A stretch of 64,000 nt of DNA from contig NZ_JANJZD010000002.1 of assembly GCF_024623325.1 (NCBI RefSeq), positions 186,001-250,000 of the forward strand, written 5' to 3'. The position numbers were made by a program, and so were the translations under genes. Origin of the DNA: Acetatifactor muris (GTDB lineage: Bacteria; Bacillota; Clostridia; Lachnospirales; Lachnospiraceae). Within the stretch, counting starts at the first letter, position 1. The number at the start of each line of letters is the position of its first letter. This document shows, in pieces, positions 62,213 through 64,000 of the stretch. The notes under the pieces were generated by a model. It was not told where the DNA came from and did not search any database. It saw nothing but the letters and a program-made list of their open reading frames with translations.

Positions 62213-62563
62213 TCACCGTACGGCCTCATAAGCCGTATATTCGCGGTCATAATGATACCCCAGCTTTTGGGCCAGCGCCACAGACCACTTATTCTGCGCA
62301 TCCCAGCTGGGATACCAGCCTCTGTCCAGACATTCCAGAATCAACTTCGCTCCGCAGACAGTGGCAAGTCCTTTTCTGCGGTAATCCTCCCGAGTATCAA
62401 TCTCAATCTCAATTCCTCCCTGATAACCGGAATAAGAGGAAGCCCCGGAAACCGGATGTCCATCCTTCAGAATCACTGCCCCAAGGCAGGACCATATCAG
62501 AGTCTCCTGCCATCCTTCAAACAATGGGGCCGCTTTTCCGGTGTCTTTTATCTCAATCATCAT
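62213..62563 (-). pseudogene. GNAT acetyltransferase C-terminal fragment
   Basis: A 116-residue frame. From about residue 28 it matches the C-terminal half of a GNAT family with GAVILKDGHPVSGASSYSGYQGGIEIEIDTREDYRRKGLATVCGAKLILECLDRGWYPSWDAQNKWSVALAQKLGY. Members are usually about 250 residues, so the N-terminal half is missing; the first 27 residues are unrelated. The CoA-binding RRKGLA is intact, so some activity cannot be excluded. It starts at the stop codon of the hybrid kinase, so it may still be translated by coupling. Confidence 0.65.
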
Positions 62564-63999
62564 CACTTAATCCATGTCCTCAGCGCTTCCTCCAGCTTCT
62601 CGATGTCCACCGGTTTGGAAATATGCCCGTTCATTCCTGCCTCTTCCGCTTTTCTGATATCATCTGCAAAAGCATCTGCAGTCATCGCAATAATCGGAAT
62701 CTTCGCCAGATCTTCCCTGCCGGACGCGCGGATTGCTTTGGCAGCCTCATATCCGTTCATGACCGGCATCTGAATATCCATAAAGATCAGGTCATAATAA
62801 CCCGGTCTGTTCTCCAGCACACTGTCCAGCCCAAGCTGACCGTTTAATGCCTGTTCCACCTGAATCCCCACCACATCCAGAAGCTCTGACGCCACTTCAA
62901 TATTAATCTCATTATCTTCCACAAGGAGAACCCGCCTGCCGGAGAAATCCTGCTGCCGGAATGTTTCCAGCGCCGTAGCCTGCTTTTCCTCACTGCCAAG
63001 GCCCAGGACATCTTTCAGCACTCTCGTCAGTCTGGATTTGAATAACGGCTTCTCAATGAAGGCATCCACACCTGCTTCCAGCGCTTCCGACTCAATATCG
63101 GACCAGTCGTAAGCCGATAGAATAATAATCGGAATATCATTCCCCACCGCATCACGGATATCTTTTGTCGTAGCCAAACCATCTTTTCCCGGCATTTTCC
63201 AGTCAAGAATTACCACCGCAAAATCTTTCCTGTCCGCTCTGGCCTCCACAATCCGCTTCACGGCGGCATTCCCGTCAAGCACATACTCCGCGTTCATGTT
63301 CAGACTGTTTAAAGTCTCACAGGCACTTTCACAGGCCGCCTCCTCGTCATCGACCACCAGAACCGGAAGCGCCGTCAATGCATCGATATCCGCCTGTGTG
63401 ATATCATTCAGTTTCAAATAGACTGTAACCGTAAATCTGGAACCCTTGCCCAGCGTACTCTCTACCCTGATATCTCCGTTCATCATCCGCGCAATATTCA
63501 CCGCTATGGACATACCCAGCCCTGTTCCCTCTATCTTACCGGTGCGGGAATCCGCCGCCCGGGAAAAAGGCTCGAAAATCTTATGAATATAGTCCTGTTC
63601 CATGCCGATGCCGGTATCTTCAAAAGTAAATTCATAATAGCCGCTGCCCGTTATATGGGAAGGTTTCTCTTCAATCTGGATACTGATTCTGCCTCCTGAC
63701 GGTGTAAACTTAACGGCATTGCCCATAATGTTCATGAAAATCTGCTGCAGTCTCTGTTCGTCCCCAACCACATCTTCATGCTCCATTTTCGCTATGCCGA
63801 CGCTGAACTCCAACCCCTTTGCCTCTATCTGGGAATGAAATACTGTCAACAGGTTCTCAATCGTATCGGACAAATTAAATCCGTTCTCTGTAAGTCTGAC
63901 TTTTCCGCTTTCAATCCGACTCATGTCCAACACTTCATTGATCAGACCCAGAAGATGTTTGCTGGAAATCGTTATCTTCCCCAGCGCGTCCAAAACTCT
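62563..63999 (-). CDS. Hybrid sensor histidine kinase, 5' part outside window
   Basis: C-terminal about 478 residues of a hybrid kinase. In order: the end of a HisKA dimerisation domain (SSKHLLGLINEVLDMSRIESGKV), an HATPase domain (NIMGNAVKFTPSGG, DTGIGM, GLGMSI), a first receiver (LVVDDEEAACESA, Asp in VVILDWKMPGKDG) and a second receiver (LLVEDNEINIEVA, Asp in LIFMDIQMPVMNG). The frame is open to the right edge, so sensor domains and the start are not visible. Such proteins usually feed a phosphorelay. No HPt domain is present in this part. Confidence 0.92.
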   Translation of the reverse strand, partial: RVLDALGKITISSKHLLGLINEVLDMSRIESGKVRLTENGFNLSDTIENLLTVFHSQIEAKGLEFSVGIAKMEHEDVVGDEQRLQQIFMNIMGNAVKFTPSGGRISIQIEEKPSHITGSGYYEFTFEDTGIGMEQDYIHKIFEPFSRAADSRTGKIEGTGLGMSIAVNIARMMNGDIRVESTLGKGSRFTVTVYLKLNDITQADIDALTALPVLVVDDEEAACESACETLNSLNMNAEYVLDGNAAVKRIVEARADRKDFAVVILDWKMPGKDGLATTKDIRDAVGNDIPIIILSAYDWSDIESEALEAGVDAFIEKPLFKSRLTRVLKDVLGLGSEEKQATALETFRQQDFSGRRVLLVEDNEINIEVASELLDVVGIQVEQALNGQLGLDSVLENRPGYYDLIFMDIQMPVMNGYEAAKAIRASGREDLAKIPIIAMTADAFADDIRKAEEAGMNGHISKPVDIEKLEEALRTWIK

Positions 64000-64000
64000 C

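Overview
The window looks like chromosomal DNA of a low-to-mid GC anaerobic Bacillota, most likely Clostridia of the Lachnospiraceae type. This is judged from the protein families (GHKL/LytTR pairs, ABC-2 permease pairs, YhfC protease, DUF3160 lipoprotein, AAA-ATPase/PD-DEXK protein), strong GGAGG ribosome sites, TTGACA/TATAAT promoters and single-membrane lipoprotein signals. No rRNA, tRNA or CRISPR array was seen. The taxon is an inference; no database was searched.

Layout. 1-3764: end of an ABC-2 exporter operon (ATPase plus two permeases), followed by a LytTR regulator and a soluble GHKL kinase. 3767-4533: a fic gene broken by one base. 4749-8588: a heterodimeric ABC exporter. 8619-13535: a FtsX-type ABC transporter with its own OmpR-type two-component system; the kinase carries a pentapeptide-repeat insert. 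13752-14807: an S1-domain RNA-binding protein. 15037-18835: a decay zone with a GNAT stub, an intact marR and flavin/PLP-oxidase-like gene, fused permease remnants, and a type III restriction-modification system reduced to the end of mod and the two ends of res. 18856-21992: an acyltransferase-like gene, an IS982-family element, a VapBC pair and an Rpn remnant. 22332-25080: an XRE/GyrI-like regulator and an HTH-AAA-nuclease protein with clustered operator-like repeats. 25323-29498: a TetR-controlled heterodimeric ABC exporter with two matching palindromic operators. 29508-34612: MMPL exporter, secreted coiled-coil partner and TetR regulator. 34699-36571: ABC-2 exporter under a YtrA-type GntR regulator. 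36857-41394: LytTR/GHKL pair, a small unknown protein and a chemoreceptor.

From 41569: a ComEC-like secreted metallo-beta-lactamase-fold lipoprotein; a P-loop kinase/GNAT fusion gene behind what looks like a leader-peptide attenuator; a YefM-YoeB remnant; a CapA/DUF3160 operon; a Lys-rich small protein; a polyol dehydrogenase; a GNAT; a MATE exporter; a lipoprotein; a large AraC-type regulator; a YbaK deacylase; a macrodomain remnant; an AlbA-type ATP-binding regulator with helically phased repeats; a DUF3887/YhfC operon; a third GHKL/LytTR pair; a WYL regulator; a truncated GNAT; and the 3' end of a hybrid histidine kinase that runs off the right edge.

Two themes dominate. The first is export and sensing: seven ABC, MMPL or MATE exporters or their remnants, most beside a dedicated regulator. 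The second is decay: at least eight genes keep one or both ends but have lost the middle or a terminus. The most interesting candidate is the leader (MIAFLRLRNI plus mutually exclusive helices) before the kinase-GNAT gene at 43100, which resembles drug-induced translation attenuators of resistance genes.
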